Shown here in pieces: positions 8,522 through 16,302 of a DNA stretch of 64,000 nucleotides. A program made the translations under genes and the position numbers. Position 1 is the first letter of the stretch. The number at the start of each line of letters is the position of its first letter. Source of the DNA: CAVVIG01 sp050249955 (GTDB taxonomy: Bacteria; Acidobacteriota; Vicinamibacteria; Vicinamibacterales; CAVVIG01); NCBI GenBank assembly GCA_050249955.1, contig JBFWPN010000012.1:1-64000 (forward strand), read 5' to 3'. The notes beneath the pieces are model-generated. The model was given only the letters and a program-made list of their open reading frames with translations. It searched no databases and had not been told where the DNA came from.

Positions 8522-9943
8522 ATGACAGGCATCCCCTCGCGATGGATCGCGTCCGTTGTTGTTGCGTGCGCAGCGGGCATCGGGACCCCTGCACCAGCAC
8601 TCGCGTCGCCGCCGCCCCAGGCCGTTGGCGACGTCACCTTTACCAGGGACATCGCGCCCATCCTGCAGCGAAGCTGCCAGAACTGCCATCACACGGACGG
8701 GGTGGCGCCCATGTCGCTCGTCACCTACGCAGAGGTTCGCCCATGGGCGCGTGCCATCAAGGCGCGCACCTCCATCGGCCCGCGCGCCGGCGTGATGCCG
8801 CCCTGGTACGTGGAAAAGAACGTCGGCATCCAGCACTACAAGAACGACCCCTCCCTCAGCGCGATTGAAATCGCCAGGATTGGCAAGTGGGCTGACTCGG
8901 GCGCCCCCGAGGGCAACCCTGCCGACCTGCCACCTGCCCTCGCCTTCGACGATGGCAACACATGGGCGATTGGCACACCCGACCTCGTTGTCAAGACCCA
9001 GGACATCGTGGTGAAGGGCACCTCACCAGACTGGTGGGGCGAAATCGAGAGCGTGCCGATCGGGCTGACCCAGGATCGCTACGTGGCAGCCCTGCAGGTG
9101 CGCGAAGTGAACGACGTGCCGAGCAGCAAGGACGCCGGCGGGCGGGCGACCGTTGGCGGACGCTTCGTCTTCCATCACATGATCTGGGCCACCGATCAGG
9201 GCGGCGGCGGCGGGACGAACACGCCGTGGCCGGTGCACGAAGTGGGTCGTGGCGCGGACTTCTTCCCGCCCGAGGCCGGACGGCTGTTGAAGGCCGGCGA
9301 GAAGATCATCTCGAACTCCGTCCACCTGCACTCGAACGGGCGGGACACCCGCGCGCACCTCGAGATCGGCTTCAAGTTCCACCCGGTGGGCTATACGCCC
9401 ACGCTGAAGGCCTCACAGAGCCGAGGATTGGGGAACGGGCTCGACATCTCCATCCGCCCCAACGAAGCCAACCAGCAGTTGCACGCCTACACCGTGCTGC
9501 AGGAGCACACGAAGATCACCTCGTTCGAGCCGCACCTGCATGCCCCCGGAGCACGCATGTGCCTCGAGGCTATCTGGGGCCTGAACATCGAGACGCTCAC
9601 CTGTGCCGGCTACGACCACAACTGGGTGCGCGGCTACGACTACGCCGACGAGGTCGCGCCGTTGCTGCCCAAGGGCACCATCCTGCACATCATCGGCTAC
9701 ATGGACAACTCGCCGGCGAACAAGAACGTACCCGACCCGCGCAACTGGCAGGGTTCGGGCAACCGCTCGGTCGCGAACATGTTCATCGACCTCGGCCAGG
9801 GCGTCGCGCTCTCGGACGAGCAGTTCGAGCAGGAGATGATCAAGCGGCGCACGTCCACGCGCGACGACGTGATCCCCGGGTGTCCACTGTGCAACACGGT
9901 GAGCGCACCTCGCGGCACCGCCAACAACAACCAGCAGCAGTAG
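8522..9943 (+). CDS. Cytochrome c fused to type II copper monooxygenase-like domain (copy 1)
   Basis: 473-residue secreted protein. The N-terminal signal region ends near residue 29. Residues 38-140 are a class I-like cytochrome c domain with CQNCH (C52, C55, H56) and a candidate axial Met64. The C-terminal half has the histidine/methionine pattern of peptidylglycine/dopamine monooxygenase-type copper proteins: HHM at 219-221, HLH at 269-271 and HLHAPGARM at 339-347. Inference: a periplasmic copper enzyme with a built-in electron donor domain. AAGGAGA precedes the ATG. The next gene starts 8 nt after the stop. The gene at 57780-59105 has the same architecture. Substrate unknown; a non-catalytic redox role is possible. 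Confidence 0.8.
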   Translation: MTGIPSRWIASVVVACAAGIGTPAPALASPPPQAVGDVTFTRDIAPILQRSCQNCHHTDGVAPMSLVTYAEVRPWARAIKARTSIGPRAGVMPPWYVEKNVGIQHYKNDPSLSAIEIARIGKWADSGAPEGNPADLPPALAFDDGNTWAIGTPDLVVKTQDIVVKGTSPDWWGEIESVPIGLTQDRYVAALQVREVNDVPSSKDAGGRATVGGRFVFHHMIWATDQGGGGGTNTPWPVHEVGRGADFFPPEAGRLLKAGEKIISNSVHLHSNGRDTRAHLEIGFKFHPVGYTPTLKASQSRGLGNGLDISIRPNEANQQLHAYTVLQEHTKITSFEPHLHAPGARMCLEAIWGLNIETLTCAGYDHNWVRGYDYADEVAPLLPKGTILHIIGYMDNSPANKNVPDPRNWQGSGNRSVANMFIDLGQGVALSDEQFEQEMIKRRTSTRDDVIPGCPLCNTVSAPRGTANNNQQQ

Positions 9944-9951
9944 CCACGGCC

Positions 9952-10884
9952 ATGACCCAGACCTCACGCACCCGTCTTCTTGCGCGTCGTTCGCTCCTGG
10001 CCGGGCTGGTCGCGCTCGCCCTGGGCCTCGGTGCCGGCACTGCGCGCGCCCAGTCGTACTCCAGCGGTCAGCCGGTCTGGCCAGCCTTCGAAGGGTGGGA
10101 GAAGAACGAGGACGGCACCTTCAGCCTCGTGTTCGGCTACATGAACGACAACTGGTCCGAAGAACTCGACGTGCCCGTTGGCACGGAGAACACCTTCTCT
10201 CCAGGTCCTGCCGATCGGGGCCAGCCCACTCACTTCCTCCCACGGAGGAACCGCTTCATCTTTCGGGTGACGGTCCCGAAGGACTTCGGCGACAAGGAAC
10301 TGGTCTGGTCGCTGACCACCCAGGGCCGGACCCAGAAGGCCTACGGCTCACTGCGTCTCGATCTCCTGATCGAGAACATCGACATCATGTCCGAGACCGG
10401 GGCACTCGGCGCCGGCTCCAGCAATCCCGAGATCCGCGCGGACAAGCCACCGGTCATCGCGCTCGAGGGCCCGAAGACGAGGACGGTCAAGGTGGGCCAG
10501 CCCCTTGCGCTCGCAGCGGTCGTGACCGACGACGGGGTGCCGCGGGTGCGGACCTTCCCCGCCGAGCGTGTCCGGCAGGCCGCCCGCGTCTGGCCCTACC
10601 GGCCCACCGTGGCCAAGAACCTCGGGCTGCATCTGGCATGGCACGTCTATCGTGGCGCCGGAACGGTCGAGTTCAACCCACCCCAGGTGAAGACCTGGGA
10701 AGACACCCGCTCGGGCGCCAACTCGCCGTGGGCCCCGATCTGGGTGGCACCACCCGCACCGCCTGACGGCCGCCACACCGCGCAGGTCACCTTCACGGAA
10801 CCAGGCACCTACGTGCTCCGCGCCAGGGCCGATGATGGGGCATTGACGTCGGACGAGGAGTTGACGGTTACGGTCACCCGCTGA
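9952..10884 (+). CDS. Secreted partner protein of the cytochrome/copper module (copy 1)
   Basis: 310-residue protein not matching a family I can name. A twin-arginine-like or basic N-terminus (LLARRSLLAG) and a hydrophobic core ending at ARAQ indicate export. The N-terminal region has the pattern FEGWEKNEDGTFSLVFGYMN, and an Ig-like C-terminal segment ends in VLRARADDGALTS. The same pattern (FDGWYANPDGTVTLSFGFSN, then polar G-N-P-QPT motifs) occurs in the product of 56803-57747, which is also paired with a cytochrome/copper gene. The start codon lies 8 nt beyond the stop of 8522-9943, so co-transcription is very likely. A binding or assembly role is inferred from conserved pairing only. Confidence 0.8.
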   Translation: MTQTSRTRLLARRSLLAGLVALALGLGAGTARAQSYSSGQPVWPAFEGWEKNEDGTFSLVFGYMNDNWSEELDVPVGTENTFSPGPADRGQPTHFLPRRNRFIFRVTVPKDFGDKELVWSLTTQGRTQKAYGSLRLDLLIENIDIMSETGALGAGSSNPEIRADKPPVIALEGPKTRTVKVGQPLALAAVVTDDGVPRVRTFPAERVRQAARVWPYRPTVAKNLGLHLAWHVYRGAGTVEFNPPQVKTWEDTRSGANSPWAPIWVAPPAPPDGRHTAQVTFTEPGTYVLRARADDGALTSDEELTVTVTR

Positions 10885-11237
10885 ACGCGTCGTCCACTTG
10901 GACTGCAGGGCTACCTGAGCGCGGACACAGGCGGCGTCCCCTGCCGGGGTCTTCCGCGACTGGACATTCCTGGGAATTCGGCCTGAATTGGCGGGTCACG
11001 AATTGGCACGATCCCGGCACAATGAGCCGTCGTCGCACATCAGCGACGCCGTGTGCGGCCCGTTTCCGGCAACGGCGGGCGGTGCAGCCGGGGGACCCGC
11101 GGAAGTCCCCGGCCGAATCACGGCAACCGGGGGCGTGCTGGGTTCCGTCGTCCCAACGATCCGGGCCGGGGTCAGACCCTGCTAAGATAGGGCGATTCAG
11201 TCCTGACTACTACTTGGCCCTGAACGGGTGAGGTCAC
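10885..11237 (+). other. 353-bp intergenic region, possibly structured RNA leader
   Basis: No credible gene. It contains GC-rich inverted repeats, for example GCCGGGGGAC (11087-11096) against GTCCCCGGC (11105-11113), CGTCG/CGACG near 11030-11055, and the palindrome GGGTCAGACCC (11169-11179) just before a -10-like TAAGAT (11183-11188). I could not match it to a known riboswitch class. Confidence 0.4.
11183..11188 (+). promoter_or_regulatory. Possible -10 box for the small cytochrome c gene
   Basis: TAAGAT 49 nt upstream of the ATG at 11238, directly after the palindrome GGGTCAGACCC. No clear -35 element. Confidence 0.35.
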
Positions 11238-11681
11238 ATGAAGTTCACAGTTTCGATGCTGGCACTTGCAGGAACCCTGGTTTATGGCGCTCTGAGCGCG
11301 GGCACGGTCGCGGCGCAGGGCAAGACGCAGTGGGATGGCGTGTACACCGAGGCCCAGGCGAAGCGCGGTGAAGGGCTCTACGCGCAGTACTGCGCCAGCT
11401 GCCATGGTCCTGACCTGGCGGGCGGCGAAATGGCTCCCGGACTGACGGGTGGTGAGTTCACGGCGAACTGGAACGACCTGTCGCTCGGCGACCTGTTCGA
11501 GCGCATCCGCATCTCGATGCCGCAGAACGCCCCCGGCAGCCTGAGCCGGCAGCAGAATGCCGACATCCTCTCGTACATGCTGCGCAAGATGAACATGCCG
11601 GTTGGCCAGGCGGAACTCGCCACGGCGACCGACGAGCTGAAGGGCATCAAGTTCCTCGCAGCCAAGCCGGGCGCCAACTAA
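11238..11681 (+). CDS. Small periplasmic c-type cytochrome
   Basis: 147-residue class I cytochrome c with a signal peptide (hydrophobic residues 5-25, ending VAAQ) and one heme site CASCH. The segment GPDLAGGEMAPGLTGGEF and a later ISMPQNAPGSLS supply loop and candidate axial methionine, as in cytochromes that accept electrons from quinoprotein dehydrogenases. Its position after two PQQ dehydrogenases and the cytochrome/copper module suggests that it is the shared diffusible acceptor; this is inference. GGTGAGGT precedes the ATG. Confidence 0.88.
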   Translation: MKFTVSMLALAGTLVYGALSAGTVAAQGKTQWDGVYTEAQAKRGEGLYAQYCASCHGPDLAGGEMAPGLTGGEFTANWNDLSLGDLFERIRISMPQNAPGSLSRQQNADILSYMLRKMNMPVGQAELATATDELKGIKFLAAKPGAN

Positions 11682-11735
11682 GCTCCCGAACCCGTGTGCA
11701 GCGCGCACGCGGGCCGCATGTCGACAGACACGCAC

Positions 11736-11770
11736 GGCGCGGTTCCCTGACGGGGCCGCGCCGTTGTTGT
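11736..11770 (+). terminator. Putative terminator after the small cytochrome c
   Basis: Arms GGCGCGG (11736-11742) and CCGCGCC (11756-11762) followed by GTTGTTGTCT. It lies 55 nt past the stop, between convergent genes. Confidence 0.5.
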
Positions 11771-11812
11771 CTCCAGCCGCGGATCTCCCCCGGCAGGTGG
11801 ACCCGCCTGGAC

Positions 11813-12286
11813 CTACAGGGCTTCGGTCCGGCGCCTGAGCCGCCCCTCCCGCCGCTGGTGCGCCTGCTCGCACACCCGCCGGTCCTCGTCGGTCTCCACC
11901 AGCAGCGGTGGCACCGCCACCCGCCCTCCGGCCTCGTCCACCGCCACGAATGTCAGGAACGCACGGCTCGTCTGCCGACGCCGGCCGGTGAGGGCCTCCT
12001 CGGAGAAGACATCCACCTGCACCTCGAGCGAGGTGCTGAACGTGCAGGTGACGTGCGCCTGCAGGATGATCAGGTCGCCCACCTTGATCGGATGGAGGAA
12101 CACGAGGTCATCGACGGCAGCGGTGACCACCCGGCTGCGGGCATGCCGGAACGAGGCAATGGCGGCGGCAATGTCGATGAGGTGCATGACCGTGCCGCCC
12201 AGGATGTACCCAAGCGGGTTGGCATCGTTGGGCAGGACGACCTGCACCATCTCGGTGGCGGAGTCGGAGGATCGCTTCGGGTCCAT
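11813..12286 (-). CDS. Acyl-CoA thioesterase (hotdog fold, YciA/BACH type)
   Basis: 157-residue single hotdog-fold protein that hydrolyses acyl-CoA to free acid and CoA in the cytoplasm. Family features are the N-terminal PNDANPLGYILGGTVMHLID with conserved Asn and the Gly-Gly helix entry, DDLVFLHPIKVGDL in the middle, and RAFLTFVAVDE near the end. The C-terminus is arginine-rich (RREGRLRRR). It is likely a single-gene unit, convergent with the cytochrome gene; chain-length preference cannot be read. Confidence 0.9.
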   Translation of the reverse strand: MDPKRSSDSATEMVQVVLPNDANPLGYILGGTVMHLIDIAAAIASFRHARSRVVTAAVDDLVFLHPIKVGDLIILQAHVTCTFSTSLEVQVDVFSEEALTGRRRQTSRAFLTFVAVDEAGGRVAVPPLLVETDEDRRVCEQAHQRREGRLRRRTEAL

Positions 12287-12314
12287 CCGCCGATCTTACG
12301 GCTTCGCCGGGCCG

Positions 12315-13832
12315 CTAGATCTTCTTGAGGCGGAGCATCGACCGCTCGAGATCGATGCCGACGCGGTACTTGCTCAGGAACTTGTGCCCGACGATGCCGC
12401 CGACCTTGAAGCCGAGCAGGGCGCTCGGCGTTTCCAGGTTGAGGACCACCACCGGGAAGTTCGTGTAGCGGATGTCGCTGAACGAGAGGTTGACGCCCGG
12501 CAGCAGGAACGCATCACGATCCCACCCCGACGACCCGTACACCCGCAGCTGGATCTTGCGGGGAGGTTCCTGCTTGCCGATGGCCGCCGCCGTGGCGCGG
12601 CTGATCGAGATCACCTCGCCGCCGGTGTCGACGACGAAGTTGGCCTGGTGCGACTCGTCCACCGTGCCGCGCACCGTCACGAGGCGGTGCAGCCGCAGCG
12701 GCAGCTCGAAGTCGCCCGCCTCCACCGGCAGGTGCTTGCCGAAGACGATCTTCCGCGTCTTGTAGTCGATGATCATCGAGAAGCCGAGCGCCAGGGGCGA
12801 CAGGCTCTCCATCTCGCGCGTGGGGATGTCGCGCAGCGGCGGATCCTTGATGAGGCACGGCACGTTCCGCAGCTTCAGCGTGCCCAGTTCGAGCGAGTTG
12901 ATGCGGGCGAGCTGGAGCCCCCGGAGCCCCACGTCGCCCACGCCGGCGCTGAGGGTGTAGGTGATCGGGGTCACCCCGAGCTTCTGCGCCGTGGGTCGCG
13001 AGAGCACGGTGTTCTCGGCGCCGGTGTCGACGACGAAGTCCTGGAAGGAGCCGTCGTTCACCTTGGCGCGGACGATCACCTTGTCGTTCACCGTGCGGAA
13101 GTCGATCGTGTAGATCTGGTCCTCGGTGCCGGGATCCATCTCGAACGGCACACGCTGTCCGAACGAGCGGAGGAACTTGATCTCGGACCGCGACCAGTCG
13201 GCCTTCTCGCTGTGGTCCTTGTTCGGCAGCAGGTTGACGTAGTTGCTGTAGGCCCCGGCCGCCTCCTCGTACTTGTGCATGCGCTCGTAGATGGCGCCCA
13301 CCGTGTGGTGGATCTCGAGATCGCGCGGCGCCAGGCGGAGCGCCGTCTGCGCCTCGTTCATCGCTTCGTCCAGGCGGCTCTGGGCCGCGAGGGCGCGGGC
13401 CATGCCATGGTGGCCGCGGGCAAGTTCGGGCTGGAGTGCCAGCGCGTCCTGGTAGCGCTTCTCGGCTTCCTGGAAGAGGCCCGAGGTCCAGAGGGCATCG
13501 GCGTGCAGCGCAATGGCGTCCGGCGAGAGCGGCGAGGCGGCCACCAGCTTCTCGGCCTCGGAGCGGGCGAGGTCGAACTCGGCGACGCGAAGGGCGGCGG
13601 CAATGACGCCGGAGCGCGCGGCCCGCAACTGGTCGGACGAGGCGATCGCCAGCGCGCGCTTGTAGGCGTCGAGCGAGTCCTGGTAGCGCCCCTCGGCGAG
13701 GAACTCCTGCCCGAGTTGCAGCTGGATCTCCGCCGACTGCGACTGGGGCGCCGACTGCGCCTGGATGACGAAGGACGCCGCCGCGACTACGGCCGCTGTC
13801 GCGGCACCGCGCAACCACCCCCGACCGACCAT
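12315..13832 (-). CDS. TPR protein with two retropepsin-like aspartyl protease domains
   Basis: 505-residue exported protein: signal peptide (residues 7-25), TPR-like helical repeats at about 35-205, then two successive aspartyl protease-like domains with active-site motifs VVDTGAENTVLS (D269) and VVDTGGEVISIS (D402). Bacterial retropepsin-like domains usually act as dimers of one domain each; two on one chain could make an intramolecular pseudo-dimer like pepsin. The start at 13832 is preceded by GGGGGAGG and fits the signal peptide better than an upstream ATG at 13862. Likely periplasmic; substrate unknown. Confidence 0.85.
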   Translation of the reverse strand: MVGRGWLRGAATAAVVAAASFVIQAQSAPQSQSAEIQLQLGQEFLAEGRYQDSLDAYKRALAIASSDQLRAARSGVIAAALRVAEFDLARSEAEKLVAASPLSPDAIALHADALWTSGLFQEAEKRYQDALALQPELARGHHGMARALAAQSRLDEAMNEAQTALRLAPRDLEIHHTVGAIYERMHKYEEAAGAYSNYVNLLPNKDHSEKADWSRSEIKFLRSFGQRVPFEMDPGTEDQIYTIDFRTVNDKVIVRAKVNDGSFQDFVVDTGAENTVLSRPTAQKLGVTPITYTLSAGVGDVGLRGLQLARINSLELGTLKLRNVPCLIKDPPLRDIPTREMESLSPLALGFSMIIDYKTRKIVFGKHLPVEAGDFELPLRLHRLVTVRGTVDESHQANFVVDTGGEVISISRATAAAIGKQEPPRKIQLRVYGSSGWDRDAFLLPGVNLSFSDIRYTNFPVVVLNLETPSALLGFKVGGIVGHKFLSKYRVGIDLERSMLRLKKI

Positions 13833-13877
13833 GGAACCTCCCCCGGGATGAAAACGAAGCAAGGATGACCGAACCCG

Positions 13878-13900
13878 GGCCTCGTTTCAAGAACGAGGCC
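13878..13900. other. Perfect 9-bp hairpin between the ferredoxin and protease genes
   Basis: GGCCTCGTT (13878-13886), loop TCAAG, AACGAGGCC (13892-13900). No U-tract follows on the minus strand, so it may be a transcript-end stabiliser or weak terminator for the ferredoxin gene; function uncertain. Confidence 0.4.
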
Positions 13901-14001
13901 GTCGAAAAGCCGAGGTTTTTGACGCCGTATCCGGCTCGTGGGTTACGGCGGCCGAAAGGGGAGCGCGAGTTTCGAAACCAGGACCGAAGACCTGGCGCAG
14001 G

Positions 14002-14271
14002 TCAGCCCTGCTGGTGCTCGTAGTGGTCGCGATTCAGGGCGATGTACCTGGTCCACTGCTGGGGCGTTTCCTCGAGCGGGAAGATCGCCTCGACCGGGCA
14101 CGCGGGCACGCAGGCCCCGCAGTCGATGCATTCATCGGGATGGATGAACAGCATCGTGGTCGTGGCGAACGACGGTTCGTCCTTGCGGGGATGAATGCAG
14201 TCGACCGGGCAGACGTCGACGCAGGCGGTGTCCTTGGTGTCGACGCAGGGCTCGCAGATGATGTAGGCCAT
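14002..14271 (-). CDS. 7Fe/8Fe-type ferredoxin
   Basis: 89-residue ferredoxin of the FdxA type. The N-terminal cluster cysteines (CEPCVDTKDTACVDVCPVDC) lack the regular CxxCxxC spacing for one site, as in 7Fe ferredoxins with a [3Fe-4S] cluster, while CIDCGACVPACPV is a standard [4Fe-4S] motif. It shuttles low-potential electrons in the cytoplasm. Monocistronic by layout; the nearest upstream gene is divergent. Confidence 0.92.
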   Translation of the reverse strand: MAYIICEPCVDTKDTACVDVCPVDCIHPRKDEPSFATTTMLFIHPDECIDCGACVPACPVEAIFPLEETPQQWTRYIALNRDHYEHQQG

Positions 14272-14364
14272 TGAACAGTAAGACGTTAGCTCGGAGGACG
14301 TCCCACTCTAGCCGCCGGTTCGCAGGGGTGTCAACGCCGCCCGTGTGCCCGGGCTGGTGCGGCC

Positions 14365-14370
14365 TATAAT
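14365..14370 (+). promoter_or_regulatory. -10 box of the five-gene cupredoxin/two-component operon
   Basis: Consensus TATAAT ending 11 nt before the GTG at 14382, predicting a leader of only about 4-6 nt. No good -35 is visible. Confidence 0.55.
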
Positions 14371-14381
14371 CCAAGGCACCT

Positions 14382-15620
14382 GTGGGAACCCTGCACTGCG
14401 TGCGGCTCGTGGTGGCGGCCGGGCTGGCCATGCTGGCGGTGTGTCCCTCCCGGCCGGCGGGTGCGCAGGCGCTTCCCTCCGAGCCCCTCGTGTTCGGTGG
14501 AGGACGGGTGGTGGTGGGTGGCGACATCTCGCTCACCGCGAGCTGTTCGCGGGCCGAGGGCGGCCCCGCCTGCACCCCGGACACCGGTTACTTCAACTAC
14601 AGCGACTACGAGGACTCGCTCCTGCGGATGGCGCGCGTCGGACTGAGCACCTCGGTCCGCCTGACCGACCGGCTCACCGCGCTCGGCGAGGTGCGCATCG
14701 AGAACACGCATGCGCCCAGGCCCTACGCCGCCTACCTGCGGTTCCGTCCCTTCGAGGGGCACGACTTCGACATCCAGGCCGGTCGCATCCCGTCGGTCTT
14801 CGGTGCCTTCGCCAGGCGTGCCTACAGCACGGACAAGCTGCTGATCGGCTACCCGCTCGCCTACCAGTACCTGCTCTCCCTGCGGTACGACGCGGTGCCG
14901 GCGTCGGCGGACGACCTGCTGCGGATGCGGGGTCGGGGCTGGCTGTCCAGCTTCGCGATCGGTTCACCCGAACCGGAAGCCGGCCTGCCGATCGCCAATG
15001 CGTTCCGGTGGGACACCGGCGTCCAGGCGCATGGCCGCATCGGCTGGTTCGAGGCGGCCGCCTCGGTGAGCAACGGGTCGCTCACACGACCGCTGTTCCG
15101 CGACGACAATGCCGGAAAGCAGGTAGCCGGACGCGCGTCCGTGCAACCGGTGGCAGGGCTGGTCATCGGGGCGTCGGCGTCACGCGGCCCGTTCGTCGAT
15201 CGCGAGACGGTGTCGCTGGCCACCATCGACCGGCAGTCGTTCGTCCAGCGCGCGCTCGGGGCCGATCTCGAGTACTCGTTCGGCCACTACCTGCTGCGGT
15301 TCGAGGCCGTATCGAGCACCTTCGACCTGCCGACGATCGGCACGCCGCTGCGCGCCGTGGCCACGATGATCGAGGGGCGCTACAAGGTGACGCCGCGGCT
15401 CCACGTCGCCGCCAGGGCCGATCACCTGGGCTTCAGCCGCATCACGAGCGCCGGACGATCGGCCACCTGGGAAGCCCCGGTCACGCGGTGGGAGGCCGGC
15501 ACCGGCTTCTCCATCCAGCGCAACCTGCAACTGCGCGCCTCCATCCAGCACAACACGCGCGACGGCGGGCGCGTGCGGCGGCTCACCTCGCTCGCCGCGC
15601 AGCTGCTCTACTGGTTCTGA
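14382..15620 (+). CDS. Outer-membrane beta-barrel (porin-like) protein
   Basis: 412-residue protein with a signal peptide ending near AGAQA and a body of alternating amphipathic strands that ends in an aromatic residue (LLYWF), the usual outer-membrane C-terminal signature. Typical strand text includes LRFEAVSSTFDL and ATMIEGRYKVTPRLHVAARAD. No specific porin family recognised. GTG at 14382 is used; GTG at 14400 is also possible and gives a tidier signal peptide. It is the first gene of an operon in which the next starts 1 nt after its stop. Probably an uptake channel or sensor-linked barrel for the downstream redox or metal proteins. Confidence 0.78.
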   Translation: MGTLHCVRLVVAAGLAMLAVCPSRPAGAQALPSEPLVFGGGRVVVGGDISLTASCSRAEGGPACTPDTGYFNYSDYEDSLLRMARVGLSTSVRLTDRLTALGEVRIENTHAPRPYAAYLRFRPFEGHDFDIQAGRIPSVFGAFARRAYSTDKLLIGYPLAYQYLLSLRYDAVPASADDLLRMRGRGWLSSFAIGSPEPEAGLPIANAFRWDTGVQAHGRIGWFEAAASVSNGSLTRPLFRDDNAGKQVAGRASVQPVAGLVIGASASRGPFVDRETVSLATIDRQSFVQRALGADLEYSFGHYLLRFEAVSSTFDLPTIGTPLRAVATMIEGRYKVTPRLHVAARADHLGFSRITSAGRSATWEAPVTRWEAGTGFSIQRNLQLRASIQHNTRDGGRVRRLTSLAAQLLYWF

Positions 15621-15621
15621 G

Positions 15622-16302
15622 ATGACCCGCCGCCACATGCTCGCCGTCGTCGCGCTCGGCCTCGCCCTCGCAGGAATCCGTCCGGTGCAGCCGGTGGGTG
15701 CCGCCCGCAATGGCGCGATTGCGGGGCGGGTCGAGCTGCGGCGCGCGCCGGTGCCCACGGGACGGCGGCCCGGCGTGGCGGACCTGGGCACGCCGGCCAT
15801 CCAGCCGCCGACGGTCAGCCGGCAGATGTCGGTGGTCTACCTCGAGACCGCCCCACGCGGCGCCTTCGAACAGAACGAGCCGGGCCGGGCGGTGATGGAT
15901 CAGCGCAACGAGACCTTCGTGCCGCACGTGCTGGCCGTGACCACCGGCACGACGGTGGAGTTCCCGAACAGCGACCGCATCTACCACAACGTGTTCTCGC
16001 TCTCGAAGCCGCGTCCCTTCGACCTCGGCCGCTATGCAGCCGGACGGTCCAAGTCGGTCCGCTTCGACCGCGCGGGGATCGTGCGCGTCTTCTGCGACAT
16101 CCACTCGCACATGAGCGCCTTCATCCTGGTGTTCAGCCACCCCTTCTTCGCAGTGACCGATGCCTCGGGGCGGTACCGCATCGACAACGTCCCGCCCGGC
16201 TCGTACACGCTGGTCGCCTGGAACGAGGGGGTCGCCTCCGAGTCGCGCGCGATCACGGTGGCCGACGGTGGCTCCACCGAGGCCGACTTCACCCTGCGAT
16301 GA
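15622..16302 (+). CDS. Cupredoxin-like periplasmic protein with carboxypeptidase-regulatory-like tail
   Basis: 226-residue secreted protein (signal peptide to about residue 27). The middle has a cupredoxin/plastocyanin pattern: FPNSDRIYHNVFSL supplies the first His ligand, and VFCDIHSHMSAFI supplies Cys-x2-His-x-His-Met candidates for a type 1 copper site. The C-terminal DASGRYRIDNVPPGSYTLVA is a carboxypeptidase-regulatory-like beta sandwich. Similar two-domain proteins are annotated as methylamine utilization-like. It overlaps the kinase gene by ATGA at 16299-16302, so translation is coupled; a ligand-binding or electron-transfer role upstream of the kinase is inferred. Confidence 0.8.
   Translation: MTRRHMLAVVALGLALAGIRPVQPVGAARNGAIAGRVELRRAPVPTGRRPGVADLGTPAIQPPTVSRQMSVVYLETAPRGAFEQNEPGRAVMDQRNETFVPHVLAVTTGTTVEFPNSDRIYHNVFSLSKPRPFDLGRYAAGRSKSVRFDRAGIVRVFCDIHSHMSAFILVFSHPFFAVTDASGRYRIDNVPPGSYTLVAWNEGVASESRAITVADGGSTEADFTLR

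Noticed and set aside
11168..11179. GGGGTCAGACCC as a REP/RAYT-type mobile palindrome
   Set aside because: I noticed only one copy in this window and no RAYT transposase, so mobility cannot be supported.
10988..11231. Short open frames of 65-69 codons in the gap before the small cytochrome
   Set aside because: They overlap each other in different frames, lack ribosome binding sites and have no family-like composition.
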